From an uncultured Collinsella sp. (GTDB lineage: Bacteria; Actinomycetota; Coriobacteriia; Coriobacteriales; Coriobacteriaceae): a DNA stretch of 64,000 nt. Location: assembly GCA_958369225.1 (NCBI GenBank), contig CATXID010000005.1, positions 1 to 64,000 of the forward strand. The letters are read 5' to 3'. The notes beneath the pieces were generated by a model that saw only the letters and a program-made list of their open reading frames with translations, did no database searches and had not been told where the DNA came from. Below are positions 49,516 to 59,235 of the stretch, piece by piece (position 1 is the stretch's first letter; the number at the start of each line of letters is the position of its first letter). A program made the translations under genes and the position numbers.

Positions 49516-50343
49516 CTATGCGCGCGTCAACGACGACTCGATGGCCTGGACCAAAAACGCCGTGGCTCCGGTGCCGCAGGGCTTGTCGTAGTAGTCAACA
49601 AAGCGCTGGTCGGCAAGATAGCCGTGGGCGAGGCCCAGATACGCTTCGTTCTGGGGCTCGTGTCCCCAATTAAGGCCAATCCATCGACGATGCATCGCGA
49701 CAAGCTTACGAGCCTCGTTGCTCTCTGGGTCGCCAATGCCTATGGCAATCGAGAGCTGGCCCAGAATAGCGTGTTCAAGTTCCTTCATGTCGTTCCATGT
49801 CTCGGGGTCCATGTCCAGCAGCGCTTCGTTTGCTGCATCGAAAGCCTCATCGCCATAGCGCGCCCGCGCCTCGGCACCGTAGCGCTCCTCGTTTTCTTGC
49901 ACGGCGCGCCAGCGCTCCAGTTGCGGCAGGACGGCGCCCATGAGCGAGACGGCTTCGTCGAGCGACATGCCGGTGTTTTGCGCCAGCCGCGGAGCGCAAT
50001 CCTCGATCATCGCCTCCATGGTGGTGTCGTAGGTGTACTTGCCGTGGTCGTAGCACCACTTGCAGTAATGGTCGGTCGTGGCGCCCGTTGCATCGGTGCC
50101 GCAGTCGTCGGGCGTGAGTATCATGCCGCAGCTCTGGCAATAATGCTCGGGCATTTCGAGCAGGTGGGACAGTGGCTCGCCGGTTACGGCGGCAATGAGC
50201 TTCATCATGTCGATGCCCGGGGTGACCTCGTCGCGCTCCCAACGGCTGACGGCTTGGCGTGTGACGAAGAGCTTGGCGGCGAGCTGCTCCTGGGTAAGGT
50301 GATGGGCGCGACGAACGGCAATGAGCTTTTCTGCAAAGGCCAT
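49516..50343 (-). CDS. XRE helix-turn-helix, zinc ribbon and TipAS-like fusion regulator
   Basis: A 275-residue protein. Residues 5-60 are an XRE HTH (LTQEQLAAKLFVTRQAVSRWE). Residues about 68-100 form a zinc ribbon (YCQSCGM ... YCKWCYDHGKY). Residues about 130-270 look like the TipAS ligand-binding domain (ALLDMDPETWNDMKELEHAI, HRRWIGLNWGHEP, YLADQRFVDYYDKPCG). In TipA the TipAS domain is joined to a MerR HTH and captures thiopeptide antibiotics; here the DNA-binding part is XRE. It probably senses an antibiotic-like ligand. Single gene. Confidence 0.75.
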   Translation of the reverse strand: MAFAEKLIAVRRAHHLTQEQLAAKLFVTRQAVSRWERDEVTPGIDMMKLIAAVTGEPLSHLLEMPEHYCQSCGMILTPDDCGTDATGATTDHYCKWCYDHGKYTYDTTMEAMIEDCAPRLAQNTGMSLDEAVSLMGAVLPQLERWRAVQENEERYGAEARARYGDEAFDAANEALLDMDPETWNDMKELEHAILGQLSIAIGIGDPESNEARKLVAMHRRWIGLNWGHEPQNEAYLGLAHGYLADQRFVDYYDKPCGTGATAFLVQAIESSLTRA

Positions 50344-50484
50344 AGCGGCTCCTTTCTGCTGGTTGATGGCTTAAGCATACGCGGCGGCAGGCGCCCTTCC
50401 AAGCAACCGTTGGTTGCACGACAGGAGTCCACGGCGAAGAATTGCGCGCAACGCCCCACGCCTCCATGCCGTACAATGACCGGC

Positions 50485-51222
50485 ATGGAACCTATTGCAC
50501 ACATACATACCGACCTGCCGCAGAAGTTCGGCATTCCGCGCAACAGCTTTTTGGCGCCTCATCTGCAGGGACGCATCGTCTTTGAGCCGGAATTTGCCTC
50601 CAATGCAGCGGTTGAGGGCCTGGACTCCTTCTCGCACCTATGGCTGCTCTGGCGCTTCGAAAACGGAACGCCTGGCGGCACGGCTAAGGACATAGCTACC
50701 GATGCCAAGACACAGAACAGGCCCGGCACCAATGCCAAGTGGTCGAAAACCGTGCGTCCGCCGCGTCTGGGCGGAACCGAGCGTGTGGGCGTCTTTGCCA
50801 CGCGCAGTCCGTTTCGCCCTAATCCCATCGGGCTTACCTGCGTCAAGCTTGATCGTGTCGAGCTCACCGACGATGGCCCCATCATCCATGTGCTGGGGGC
50901 CGACCTGCGCGATGGCACGCCCATCTACGACATTAAGCCCTACATCCCGTTTGCGGACTGTCACCCGGATGCGACCGGCGGCTGGATTGAGGATGCTCCG
51001 TGGCAAGAGCTCGATGTTGAGTTTCCGCAAGCTCTGCAGGATATGGTCCCGCCCGCAAAGATTTCTGGCTTGGTCGAGGTTCTACGCCAAGATCCGCGCC
51101 GCGCGGGCAGCAAACACGAGCCAAACCGCATTTACCACTTGGCCTACGCCGGGCTCGACATATCGTTTACGGTCGACGAAACCCAGCTAACCGTAGTCGC
51201 CGTCAACGACGCGCAAGACTAA
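50485..51222 (+). CDS. trmO: tRNA (adenine(37)-N6)-methyltransferase TrmO
   Basis: A 245-residue TsaA/TrmO-family protein that uses SAM to methylate N6-threonylcarbamoyladenosine in tRNA. IAHIHTDLPQKFGIPRN at the start and ERVGVFATRSPFRPNPIGLTCVKL and ADLRDGTPIYDIKPYIPFAD in the middle are family signatures. No purine-rich ribosome-binding site precedes ATG 50485 or the ATG at 50476; TACAAT at 50472-50477 would fit a -10 box of a leaderless mRNA. Confidence 0.9.
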   Translation: MEPIAHIHTDLPQKFGIPRNSFLAPHLQGRIVFEPEFASNAAVEGLDSFSHLWLLWRFENGTPGGTAKDIATDAKTQNRPGTNAKWSKTVRPPRLGGTERVGVFATRSPFRPNPIGLTCVKLDRVELTDDGPIIHVLGADLRDGTPIYDIKPYIPFADCHPDATGGWIEDAPWQELDVEFPQALQDMVPPAKISGLVEVLRQDPRRAGSKHEPNRIYHLAYAGLDISFTVDETQLTVVAVNDAQD

Positions 51223-51334
51223 CCAGCCATTCGTCCGCACCCGTCAAATTAAGCGCCAAACTCCGCGCCAAAACCGCCCACGCTGGTGGACAATAACGCC
51301 TATCGAATCATTCCGCTCTGCACGGGAGTCCAGC

Positions 51335-52549
51335 ATGAAATACGACTTCACTTCAATCATCGACCGCCACGGCATGGACTCCATCGCCGTTGACTCCTGG
51401 GGCGAGATCCCCGGTATGGCTCCGAACGCACCCGACGAGGGCTTCGACCGCATTCCCATGTGGGTGGCCGACATGAATTTTGCCACGGTCCCCACGGTCC
51501 AGGAGCACATCATTCAGCGTGCCCAGCACCCCATGTTTGGCTACTTTAACCCGCGCGCTGAGTACTTCGATCGCATCATCGAATGGCAGAATCGCCGCAA
51601 TGGCGTCGAAGGTTTGAGCCCTGAACATATCGGCTACGAAAATGGCGTGCTGGGCGGCGTCGTGTCGACGTTGCGCGCGTATGTCCAGCCGGGCGATGCG
51701 GTGCTGGTCCACAGCCCCACCTACATTGGCTTTACCAAGTCCATTGAGGCCGCGGGCTATCGTATTGTCCACAGCCCGCTTAAGCTCGACGACCAGGGCG
51801 TGTGGCGTATGGACTTTGAGGACATGGAGCACAAGCTCGCCCAAAACCACATCCATGCCGCGGTGTTCTGCTCGCCGCACAATCCCTGCGGCCGCGTATG
51901 GGAGCGTGACGAGATCGAGCGCGCCATGGACATCTATCGCCAGCAAGATTGCGTGGTGATCTCGGACGAGATTTGGTCCGATATCATCCTGCCGGGGCAC
52001 AAGCATATCCCGACGCAGTCGGTGAGCGAGGACGCCCGCATGCGCACGGTTGCCCTCTATGCGCCGAGCAAGACGTTTAATCTGGCGGGTCTGGTCGGCA
52101 GCTACCACATCATCTACAACGAGACGCTGCGCGACCGCGTGTGCGCCGTGTCCAACAAGACCCACTACAACGAGATGAACGTCCTCTCCATGCATGCGCT
52201 TATCGGTGCCTACCAGCCGCAGGGCTACGAGTGGGTGGACGAGCTCAACCAGGTGCTTGCCGGTAATATCGAGTACTTCTGCACGTATGCAGAAAAACAC
52301 TGGAAGGGCGTTGCGTTTTCGCGTCCGCAGGGCACGTACATGGTGTTTCTGGACTGCACCGAGTGGTGTCGCGAACATGGCCGCGATATTCAGTGGCTGC
52401 TCGACGAGGGGGCGCGCGTGGGCGTGGGGTATCAGGACGGCCGTCCGTTCCACGGGCCCTGCCACATTCGCGTGAATCTGGCGCTGCCGCTTTCGCGCGT
52501 AAGGGAGGCGTGCGACCGCCTGGACCGCTACGTTTTTAATGCACGGTAA
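51335..52549 (+). CDS. PLP-dependent C-S lyase, MalY/PatB family
   Basis: A 404-residue fold-type I aminotransferase-like enzyme. IPMWVADMNFATVP, FGYF, NGVLGGVVSTLRAYVQPGD, CSPHNPCGRVW, SDEIWSDIIL and the PLP lysine in YAPSKTFNLAGLVGSY match cystathionine beta-lyase MalY/PatB, which cleaves cystathionine or cysteine conjugates to pyruvate, ammonia and a thiol. A terminator follows at 52561. Confidence 0.92.
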   Translation: MKYDFTSIIDRHGMDSIAVDSWGEIPGMAPNAPDEGFDRIPMWVADMNFATVPTVQEHIIQRAQHPMFGYFNPRAEYFDRIIEWQNRRNGVEGLSPEHIGYENGVLGGVVSTLRAYVQPGDAVLVHSPTYIGFTKSIEAAGYRIVHSPLKLDDQGVWRMDFEDMEHKLAQNHIHAAVFCSPHNPCGRVWERDEIERAMDIYRQQDCVVISDEIWSDIILPGHKHIPTQSVSEDARMRTVALYAPSKTFNLAGLVGSYHIIYNETLRDRVCAVSNKTHYNEMNVLSMHALIGAYQPQGYEWVDELNQVLAGNIEYFCTYAEKHWKGVAFSRPQGTYMVFLDCTEWCREHGRDIQWLLDEGARVGVGYQDGRPFHGPCHIRVNLALPLSRVREACDRLDRYVFNAR

Positions 52550-52560
52550 GTGAGCACTGC

Positions 52561-52600
52561 ATGCGGGGCCTTCTGCCAAGTTGGCTGGAAGGCCCCGCAT
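52561..52600 (+). terminator. Intrinsic terminator after the C-S lyase
   Basis: ATGCGGGGCC (52561-52570) pairs with GGCCCCGCAT (52591-52600), with more pairing inside (TTC...GAA, GCCA/TGGC). Confidence 0.8.
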
Positions 52601-52693
52601 AGTAAAGCATCTGTAACAATTGGGTGCTCGTGTGGTTTTGTTTGCTATTATCTTTAACCATTTAAGTCTGTAAACAGGATCGTATGGAGCTCG

Positions 52694-53563
52694 ATGAAAA
52701 GACCTCGCCGCTCGGTTGCCATATCGTTGCTTGTTGTGCTTGCAGTAGCGAGCGCCCTTGTCGTAGCGATAGCTGGCTGCTCCGGGTCGAATGACGGAGC
52801 CTCGACGTCTGCATTAGAAGGTCTGGACGCCTCGCAAGTCAAAGACGACGACCTTAAGACGCTCAACGTCGGAAGCGACCTCTATCCACCGTTTGTGTAT
52901 ACCGACGAGTACGGCGATATCGTTGGCCTGGATGTCGAGATATTGACCGAGGCTTTGGCTCGCATTGGTTACAAGCCAAAATACCAGCTGATCGACTGGG
53001 AAAAGAAGAAGGAGCTGCTGGCGAGCGGCGAACTCGATTGTGTCATGGGCAGCTTTAGTATGACGGGTCGCGAAAACGAATATCGTTGGGCCGGCCCGTA
53101 CCTTGCGAGCCGCCAGGTGGTCGCGGTCGATCCCCAGAGCGATATCTACACGCTTGCCGATCTTGAGGATAAGATCGTGGCGGTTCAGTCCACCACCAAG
53201 CCCGAGGACATTTTGCTCAATCGCATAAATGAAAACGTTCCGCAGATCAAGGAACTCTACAGCTTTTCGGACGGTTCATACCTGAACCCGGCGCTCGTCG
53301 AGGGCCTGGTCGACGCTATCGCCGCGCATGAGTCCTCGTTCCTCACCTACGAAAAAGACTATGGTGTGACATATCGCATTTTGGATGAGTCGCTGCTAGA
53401 GGTCGGTTTGGGCACCGCTTTCGATATCAACGATACGCGTGGCATCGACGTCAAGCTCACTCATGCCTACCAAGAAATGCTTGCCGATGGCACCATGGAA
53501 CGCCTGGTGTCAAAGTACTTCGATGACCCTTCGCCATTTTTGAATATGGAGGGCCTGTCATGA
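52694..53563 (+). CDS. Solute-binding lipoprotein (SBP_bac_3 family) linked to a sensor kinase
   Basis: A 289-residue protein with a lipoprotein signal ending IAGC at about residue 28. DLKTLNVGSDLYPPFVYTDEYGDIVGLDVEI and CVMGSFSMTGRENEYRWAGPY are typical of periplasmic amino-acid-binding proteins of ABC systems. No ABC permease or ATPase follows; instead its stop overlaps the start of a hybrid histidine kinase (ATGA), so it probably serves as the ligand sensor of that kinase. GGAG lies before ATG 52694. Confidence 0.88.
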   Translation: MKRPRRSVAISLLVVLAVASALVVAIAGCSGSNDGASTSALEGLDASQVKDDDLKTLNVGSDLYPPFVYTDEYGDIVGLDVEILTEALARIGYKPKYQLIDWEKKKELLASGELDCVMGSFSMTGRENEYRWAGPYLASRQVVAVDPQSDIYTLADLEDKIVAVQSTTKPEDILLNRINENVPQIKELYSFSDGSYLNPALVEGLVDAIAAHESSFLTYEKDYGVTYRILDESLLEVGLGTAFDINDTRGIDVKLTHAYQEMLADGTMERLVSKYFDDPSPFLNMEGLS

Positions 53564-55752
53564 TCGATGCGCCCGACCACGCTGCTCAGGAGCGGGGCAA
53601 TCGTTCGGCAGGGGCATGGCTCCTTGTCGCTCTGCTGGGGATAGCGCTCTCGGTTGTTGCCGGCATGATGAGCTACGGTTACACGACGGCCCAAGCCGAG
53701 CAGCGCTTTGCCGACGTTGTCGATTACGTGGCGACGCAGAGCCTTTCCTACGATGCATTCAACAGCGCCTATACGACCAAAAACCTGATTCGCGTTATGG
53801 AGATCGCCGGAGAGGCTGCCCGCGATATGGAGCGCGACGGTTCAGTGGATAACGCCATGCTGGAGCAATACGCCGACCAGTTCAACGTGAGCGCGCTGAT
53901 CGTGACGGACGCATCGGGCAATTTGGTGTCCGAGTCCTCAACGGGCGATGTGGACTACGGGTCGCTCGCTACGTATCTCAAAGAATCACCCGTGCTGGAG
54001 GTGGCAACTCATCCGCTTAAGTCCTATACCGCCCGCATCACGCTTGCGGATGATTCGGTCGCAGACATTGGCTGCGTGACTCGGCAGGATGGCGAGGGCA
54101 TCGTTATCGCGGTAAGGCATCAGAGTGCGAAAGCGGTTGCAAGCAATACACTCAAACTGCAGAGCTTGCTTGATGGCTATGAAACCATCGATAGCGGCAA
54201 TATCGTGATCGAAAGCGACGGCAAGGTCGTTGCGACCAATGCCGTTGAACCCACCGTATTGGGCGTGTTCGATCTGCCTGCGACGGATGTCTTTATTGTC
54301 GACGGTATTAAGGATCGATGCCTGGCTGGTAAGGTCAGATTGGTTAACGCCGACGGCGAGTGGTATTTGGGCACATTTGGAAAAGCGCACAAATTCTATG
54401 TGTACACCTATGCCTCGGCGCAGCGCTACTTTGAGGTCGCCGCGGCTGTTGCCGCCGGCGTGCTGGTGCTCTACGGCGGTGTTATAGCCGTTGTTGTGAC
54501 GGTGCGTCGCCGCGCTGATCGTCGACGTTTGACGGACTTGCTGCAGCAGGAGCGCGACTATGGCGACAAGCTGGCAAAGGCGGCGCGTGAGGCCTCGTCT
54601 GCCAACTCGGCAAAGACGGAGTTTCTGCGTCGCATGAGCCACGATCTGCGCACGCCCATCAACGGTATTCGCGGCATGGTCGAGGTTGGCGATGCCAATG
54701 CGGACGATCTGCAAAAGCAGACTGAGTGCCGCTCAAAAATCTGGACGGCATCGGGACTGCTGCTCGACCTTGCCAACGAGGCGCTCGATATGAGTCGCCT
54801 GGAGAGCGGGCAGGTCGACCTGAACCTCGTGCCCATAAATTTGGTGGCCCTCAACTGTGAAGTGCGCGATATTCTGGAGCGCCAGGCCGAGGAGCGTCTG
54901 GTGACAATTATCTCCGACCAGCAGACGCTTAATCATCCCTATGCGCGGGTGAGCGTGACGCACCTCAAGCGTTTGTTGCTCAATATTGCCGGCAATGCCG
55001 TCAAGTACAACCGCCAGGGCGGCTATGTTCGCCTGGTGTGCCGCGAGGTGGAGCCAGCGGATGGCGTCCCCGTCTATGAATACACGATCGCCGACAACGG
55101 TATTGGTATGAGCGAGGAGTTCCAACAGCACCTCTACGAGCCGTTTTGTCGCGAGGAGCAACAGGTGGAAGGCGCTTCATCGGGAACTGGCCTGGGCGCG
55201 CCTATCGCAAAACAGTTGGTCGAGCTTATGGGCGGAACCATGAACTTTACGAGTGTCTTGGGGCAGGGGACGACGTTTACCATCCGTCTACCGTTCGAGA
55301 AGTGCGACCGCTCCGAGATTCCTCAGGCAGTTCGCGTAGATGCGGGCGATGGCGATGCGCTCCAGGGCCTGCGCGTTTTGCTCGTAGAGGATAACGATCT
55401 GAACGCCGAGATCGCGCAGTTTACGCTCAGCCGTGCCGGTGCCGTCGTGACGCATGCTAAGGATGGTGAGTCTGCCGTCGAGGCGTTTGCCGCGAGCGCA
55501 CCGCACGAGTGCGACGTGGTGTTGATGGACATCATGATGCCCGGTATCGATGGCCTTGAGGCCACGCGTCGAATTCGAGCACTCGATCGCGAGGATGCCG
55601 CGACCACGCCGATTATCGCCGTGAGCGCCAACGCCTTTGCCGACGACCGCAGGCTTTCGCGTGAGGCGGGCATGGACGCGCACCTGAGTAAACCCGTGAG
55701 CTCGCAAGAGCTCGTCGAGGCGCTAGCGCACATCGCCGCCGACGCTTCATAA
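53560..55752 (+). CDS. Hybrid sensor histidine kinase with receiver domain
   Basis: A 730-residue protein: membrane helix about 20-42, exterior sensor of about 240 residues, second helix about 292-315, HisKA with MSHDLRTPINGIRGM, HATPase with LLNIAGNAVKYNRQGG, IADNGIGMS and GTGLGAPIAK, and a receiver domain with VLLVEDNDLNAE, phospho-Asp in VVLMDIMMPGIDG and Lys in LSKPV. It is translationally coupled to a solute-binding lipoprotein. No HPt or output regulator is adjacent. Confidence 0.9.
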   Translation: MIDAPDHAAQERGNRSAGAWLLVALLGIALSVVAGMMSYGYTTAQAEQRFADVVDYVATQSLSYDAFNSAYTTKNLIRVMEIAGEAARDMERDGSVDNAMLEQYADQFNVSALIVTDASGNLVSESSTGDVDYGSLATYLKESPVLEVATHPLKSYTARITLADDSVADIGCVTRQDGEGIVIAVRHQSAKAVASNTLKLQSLLDGYETIDSGNIVIESDGKVVATNAVEPTVLGVFDLPATDVFIVDGIKDRCLAGKVRLVNADGEWYLGTFGKAHKFYVYTYASAQRYFEVAAAVAAGVLVLYGGVIAVVVTVRRRADRRRLTDLLQQERDYGDKLAKAAREASSANSAKTEFLRRMSHDLRTPINGIRGMVEVGDANADDLQKQTECRSKIWTASGLLLDLANEALDMSRLESGQVDLNLVPINLVALNCEVRDILERQAEERLVTIISDQQTLNHPYARVSVTHLKRLLLNIAGNAVKYNRQGGYVRLVCREVEPADGVPVYEYTIADNGIGMSEEFQQHLYEPFCREEQQVEGASSGTGLGAPIAKQLVELMGGTMNFTSVLGQGTTFTIRLPFEKCDRSEIPQAVRVDAGDGDALQGLRVLLVEDNDLNAEIAQFTLSRAGAVVTHAKDGESAVEAFAASAPHECDVVLMDIMMPGIDGLEATRRIRALDREDAATTPIIAVSANAFADDRRLSREAGMDAHLSKPVSSQELVEALAHIAADAS

Positions 55753-55754
55753 GC

Positions 55755-55794
55755 ATATGGCCCGGTTCCAAGGTGGGTTGGAACCGGGCCATAT
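55755..55794. terminator. Perfect 16-bp terminator stem after the kinase
   Basis: ATATGGCCCGGTTCCA (55755-55770) pairs exactly with 55779-55794 around an 8-nt loop; TTGTTATT follows. It lies between convergent genes and may serve both. Confidence 0.88.
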
Positions 55795-55821
55795 TGTTAT
55801 TGATGAGGCCTGCTGAGGGGC

Positions 55822-56301
55822 TTACTTTTCTTGAATCTGCTTGCCGCAGAGATGCTCAATTGAAATCTCGTAGAGCTGGACGCCCTTGATGTCCTTGGCG
55901 ATTTCCTCTTCGACTTCTTCGGCGGAAGGGTAGTACTTAAGGGCGAGCTGGCGGACTTTGTCCTCGATAAACGCGGGGGTGTCATTCGCCAGGCGACAAC
56001 GGCCAAAGACGACGGTGCTCATAACGTAGGGAGCCCAGTCACCGTCCTGGTACCACTCGTTGCCGTATACGGTAAAGCAGACCTTGTCATCGCGCTTGAG
56101 TGCGTCGACCTTGTGGCCGGCTTTGGCGCCATGGAAATAGATCTTGTCGTGCTCGGCGTCAAAGAAGTAGTTGACGGGAATGGCGTACGGGTAGCCATCG
56201 TCGCCGTTGACGGCAAAGACGCCGCGCTTGCAGGTGGCGAGCAGTTTGCGCGCTTCCTCGTCGGTGATAGCGCGTTTCTTTCGACGTAAGGGCCTAAACA
56301 T
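55822..56301 (-). CDS. Pyridoxamine 5'-phosphate oxidase-like flavin-binding protein
   Basis: A 159-residue split-barrel protein: CKRGVFAVNGDDGYPYAIPVNYFFD, KIYFHGAKAGHKVDALKRDDKVCFTVYG and MSTVVFGRCRL are typical of the PNPOx-like / nitroimidazole-resistance (NimA-type) family that binds FMN. Possible role: reduction of nitro-compounds or flavin-linked redox. ATG 56301 is preceded by AAAGGAAG. Single gene between two hybrid kinases. Confidence 0.85.
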   Translation of the reverse strand: MFRPLRRKKRAITDEEARKLLATCKRGVFAVNGDDGYPYAIPVNYFFDAEHDKIYFHGAKAGHKVDALKRDDKVCFTVYGNEWYQDGDWAPYVMSTVVFGRCRLANDTPAFIEDKVRQLALKYYPSAEEVEEEIAKDIKGVQLYEISIEHLCGKQIQEK

Positions 56302-56343
56302 CGTTGGCTTCCTTTCTGGTCGTGCGTAGTGGTTGAGCACAAA

Positions 56344-59148
56344 CTATAGCGAAATGGATCCGTTTTTCTTGATGCGGGCGAGTATGTTTTTGAGCTTGTT
56401 AAAGTCGAGCGGTTTGGACAGATGGGCGTTCATGCCGGCGTCATGTGCCGCCTTGGCGTCCTCGGCAAAGGCGTTGGCGGTGAGCGCGATGATGGGGATA
56501 TCGGCTGCATCGACCTTCTCGCTCAGACGAATCGTGCGGGTTGCCTCATAGCCGTCCATGTCCGGCATCATAATGTCCATCAGGATCGCATCGAAGCTGC
56601 CGGCGGGATGCGACAGGTACAGATCGACGACTTCGTTGCCGTTGGCGGCGCGGGTGACCACGATGCCCTCGGATTCTAGCAGCGCCTGGGCAATCTCGGC
56701 ATTCAATTCGTTGTCTTCGGCGAGCAGTACGTTCATGTCGGCGAGCGAGCAGTCGAGCGCCCCCTCGACCGTATTCGCCCGCGCCTGGGGGTTCTTGTCG
56801 ATATCGAGCGGAATCTGGACGTTGAACGTACTCCCCACGCCAACCTCACTCGAAATCTCAATCGTACCGCCCATCAGTTCAATAAGCGACTTGACGATTG
56901 GCATGCCCATGCCGGTTCCTTGGAACTTGCTGCGCGCATCATCACCTTCTTGGGCAAACGGTTCATAGATATGCTTTAAAAACTCGGGAGCCATGCCAAT
57001 GCCAGTATCCGAAACACTAAAGCAAAAGAGCGCGCGCCCATCATCGAGTGGCTTGGTCTTTGAACTAAAGGTGACGGAGCCGCCGTGCTTGTTGTACTTA
57101 ATGCTGTTGTCTAACAGGTTGATTATGATCTGTCGGATATGGGTGGGACTGCCGATCATGTATGGCCCCGTGGCGTACGGCAGACTATTGTCCTGCATTG
57201 TGATGCCGTTATCGGATGCGCGGAGCTTGCACAGCACCAGCGTATCGTCACAGAGCTCTTTGAGGTTAAAAGGCGCATGTTCCAGAGTTAGCTTGCGGTC
57301 TTCGATTTTGCCCATCTCGAGGATGTCGTTGATCAGCGAGAGTAGGTGATTGGCGGCAACACGCGCCTTGGCGCGGCTTTCGCGGGCGGCCTGCATGTCG
57401 CCGTCTTTCAATTCCTCAATTTCGATAAGACCCAGGATGCCGTTGAGTGGCGTACGGATGTCGTGGCTCATGCGCGTGAGGAATGCCGTCTTAGCGGCGT
57501 TGGCGGCATCGGCTTTTTCGCGCTCGGTTCGAGCGCGCACGAGCGTCCAGATGAGCAGGACGATGCCGACCGACAACATACCGATGAGGGCAGCGGCAAT
57601 AGCGGCGCGGTTGCGATAAAGGAATCGAAGCGTGTCGGATTCCTGGGCTGTGTACGACGTGGAGGAGTAATTGCTTGCGGAGAGCGATTCTCCGGCATTG
57701 ATGATGCCCTTGTTGATGATTCCCAACAGCTCGGGCTTTCCGCGCGAAATCCAGCACGAGAGCTCACAGGTGCCAGGGAGCTCGACCGTCTCGTAGCCCT
57801 CGAGATCATGACGGTCGCCAATGGTTTTTACGCGTGAACTGGGAGCGACGATGCAGTGCGCCGTTCCCTTCCTGAGGGCGTCGAACACTTCATCGCCGGA
57901 TTGGTATTCGGTTACGGTCGCTGTGGGGAACAGACTTTCAAGTGCATTTTTGTTGATAAACGATGATTTGGTGCAGGCGATGTTCTGGAGGTCTTTGTTC
58001 AGGTTGCTGCCGGTGTGGATGGCAGTGAGGGACATGGTCCCCAACGATACCGACTGCACAACGCCTGTTTGCTCGGCAAACCAGTAATCTCGGTATACCG
58101 GCAGCGCAACGTCTATGCTTCCCTTTGACAGGGCCTTTGACATCATCTTGTAGCTATCAAAGGCGACGGTTTTGACCGTAATGCCAAATTTATCGTGCAG
58201 CGTCGTCGCAAGCGATGCGAGCGAACCTTCCATTTCGCCGTCTTCGTCTTCGTTACAGTAGGGGAGTTTGCCTGTAATGTAGCCGAGCGTGATGGTGCTG
58301 TCATTTGCTTTGAGCCAGGAACGTTCGGGACCGTTGAGCGATGATGAACCGCTGTTTTGGGCCGAGTAGTTAGATTTGACTTCGTCGATATAGCGTGGGT
58401 TGACGCGGGCGATTGCTGTCATGGCGGCATTGATGTCGTCCAACAGGTCGGGGCGGCTTTTGGGAACGGCAAAATAGTAGTCGCTCGAGCCGATGTAGAA
58501 CATGGGGGAGGCACTGGGCGACGAGGTCGTGTCGTTCATGATGACGGCATCGACTTCGTCGTTTGCGAGCGCGTCAAAGAGATCGGATCCTCCGTCATAC
58601 TCCCTGTATGTGCAGGTGATTCCTTCGTTGGCGAGCCACTGCTGGCCAACGAAGGTTTGCATAACGCCGGGGTTGCAGCCGATGGTAAGGCCTTGGAGCG
58701 CTTGGGGGTCACCCTTGGCTAGATCGTCGCGATCGGGCCTGGCATAGATGTAGTAGCGCTCGGTGCCCTCGGGGTTCGAGGAAAAGAGCAGCTTTTGGGC
58801 GCGTTCCTCGGAGTAGGAGATGTTGGGCATGAGGTCGATTTCGCCCGCCTCGAGCATGTCCATAAGTTCGGTGAAGGTGCCGGAGACGTATTCGTACTGC
58901 CAGCCGGGCGTATAGTACGACAGGGTCTGGAGGTACTCGTAACCCCATCCCGAGAGGCGCTCGCCGGGGGTGCCGTCCTGGAAGCCCTCGTTGCTGACGA
59001 GCCAACCAACGCGGACCGTTTTGACCTGTTGATCGGAGCCGGCGGCAAAGGCGGGGGCGGGCATGATGGTGCTCAGTACGGCGAGCGCAGCAAGCGCGAC
59101 GGCCAGGGTGCGATATATAACTGAACGAAGGACAGCGGAAGCTCTCAC
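56344..59148 (-). CDS. Hybrid histidine kinase with two built-in solute-binding domains
   Basis: A 934-residue BvgS/EvgS-like sensor. After a signal sequence ending PAFAA (GTG 59148 chosen because TAGGA is 6-7 nt upstream), residues about 40-265 and 285-500 are two SBP_bac_3 Venus-flytrap domains (VRVGWLVSNEGFQDG; LGYITGKLPYCNEDEDGEMEG). A membrane helix lies at about 528-550, HisKA has MSHDIRTPLNGILGL, HATPase has NLLDNSIKYNKHGG and GTGMGMPIVK, and a receiver domain carries ILMDIMMPDMDG and LSKPLDF. It resembles the kinase at 53560 domain by domain, but with its sensors fused on. Output partner not in the window. Confidence 0.9.
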   Translation of the reverse strand: MRASAVLRSVIYRTLAVALAALAVLSTIMPAPAFAAGSDQQVKTVRVGWLVSNEGFQDGTPGERLSGWGYEYLQTLSYYTPGWQYEYVSGTFTELMDMLEAGEIDLMPNISYSEERAQKLLFSSNPEGTERYYIYARPDRDDLAKGDPQALQGLTIGCNPGVMQTFVGQQWLANEGITCTYREYDGGSDLFDALANDEVDAVIMNDTTSSPSASPMFYIGSSDYYFAVPKSRPDLLDDINAAMTAIARVNPRYIDEVKSNYSAQNSGSSSLNGPERSWLKANDSTITLGYITGKLPYCNEDEDGEMEGSLASLATTLHDKFGITVKTVAFDSYKMMSKALSKGSIDVALPVYRDYWFAEQTGVVQSVSLGTMSLTAIHTGSNLNKDLQNIACTKSSFINKNALESLFPTATVTEYQSGDEVFDALRKGTAHCIVAPSSRVKTIGDRHDLEGYETVELPGTCELSCWISRGKPELLGIINKGIINAGESLSASNYSSTSYTAQESDTLRFLYRNRAAIAAALIGMLSVGIVLLIWTLVRARTEREKADAANAAKTAFLTRMSHDIRTPLNGILGLIEIEELKDGDMQAARESRAKARVAANHLLSLINDILEMGKIEDRKLTLEHAPFNLKELCDDTLVLCKLRASDNGITMQDNSLPYATGPYMIGSPTHIRQIIINLLDNSIKYNKHGGSVTFSSKTKPLDDGRALFCFSVSDTGIGMAPEFLKHIYEPFAQEGDDARSKFQGTGMGMPIVKSLIELMGGTIEISSEVGVGSTFNVQIPLDIDKNPQARANTVEGALDCSLADMNVLLAEDNELNAEIAQALLESEGIVVTRAANGNEVVDLYLSHPAGSFDAILMDIMMPDMDGYEATRTIRLSEKVDAADIPIIALTANAFAEDAKAAHDAGMNAHLSKPLDFNKLKNILARIKKNGSISL

Positions 59149-59235
59149 ATGCAATCCTAACGAATCGAGACATTACCGCACAAGGATACCAGCTCAGCCT
59201 GCCCAGTCGGCAGCTGTACCGCTAAACGCTCCCGC

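Noticed and set aside
51353..52600. 415-codon minus frame; likewise 59416-60492 minus
   Set aside because: Antisense to the C-S lyase and to the channel/LOG genes respectively.
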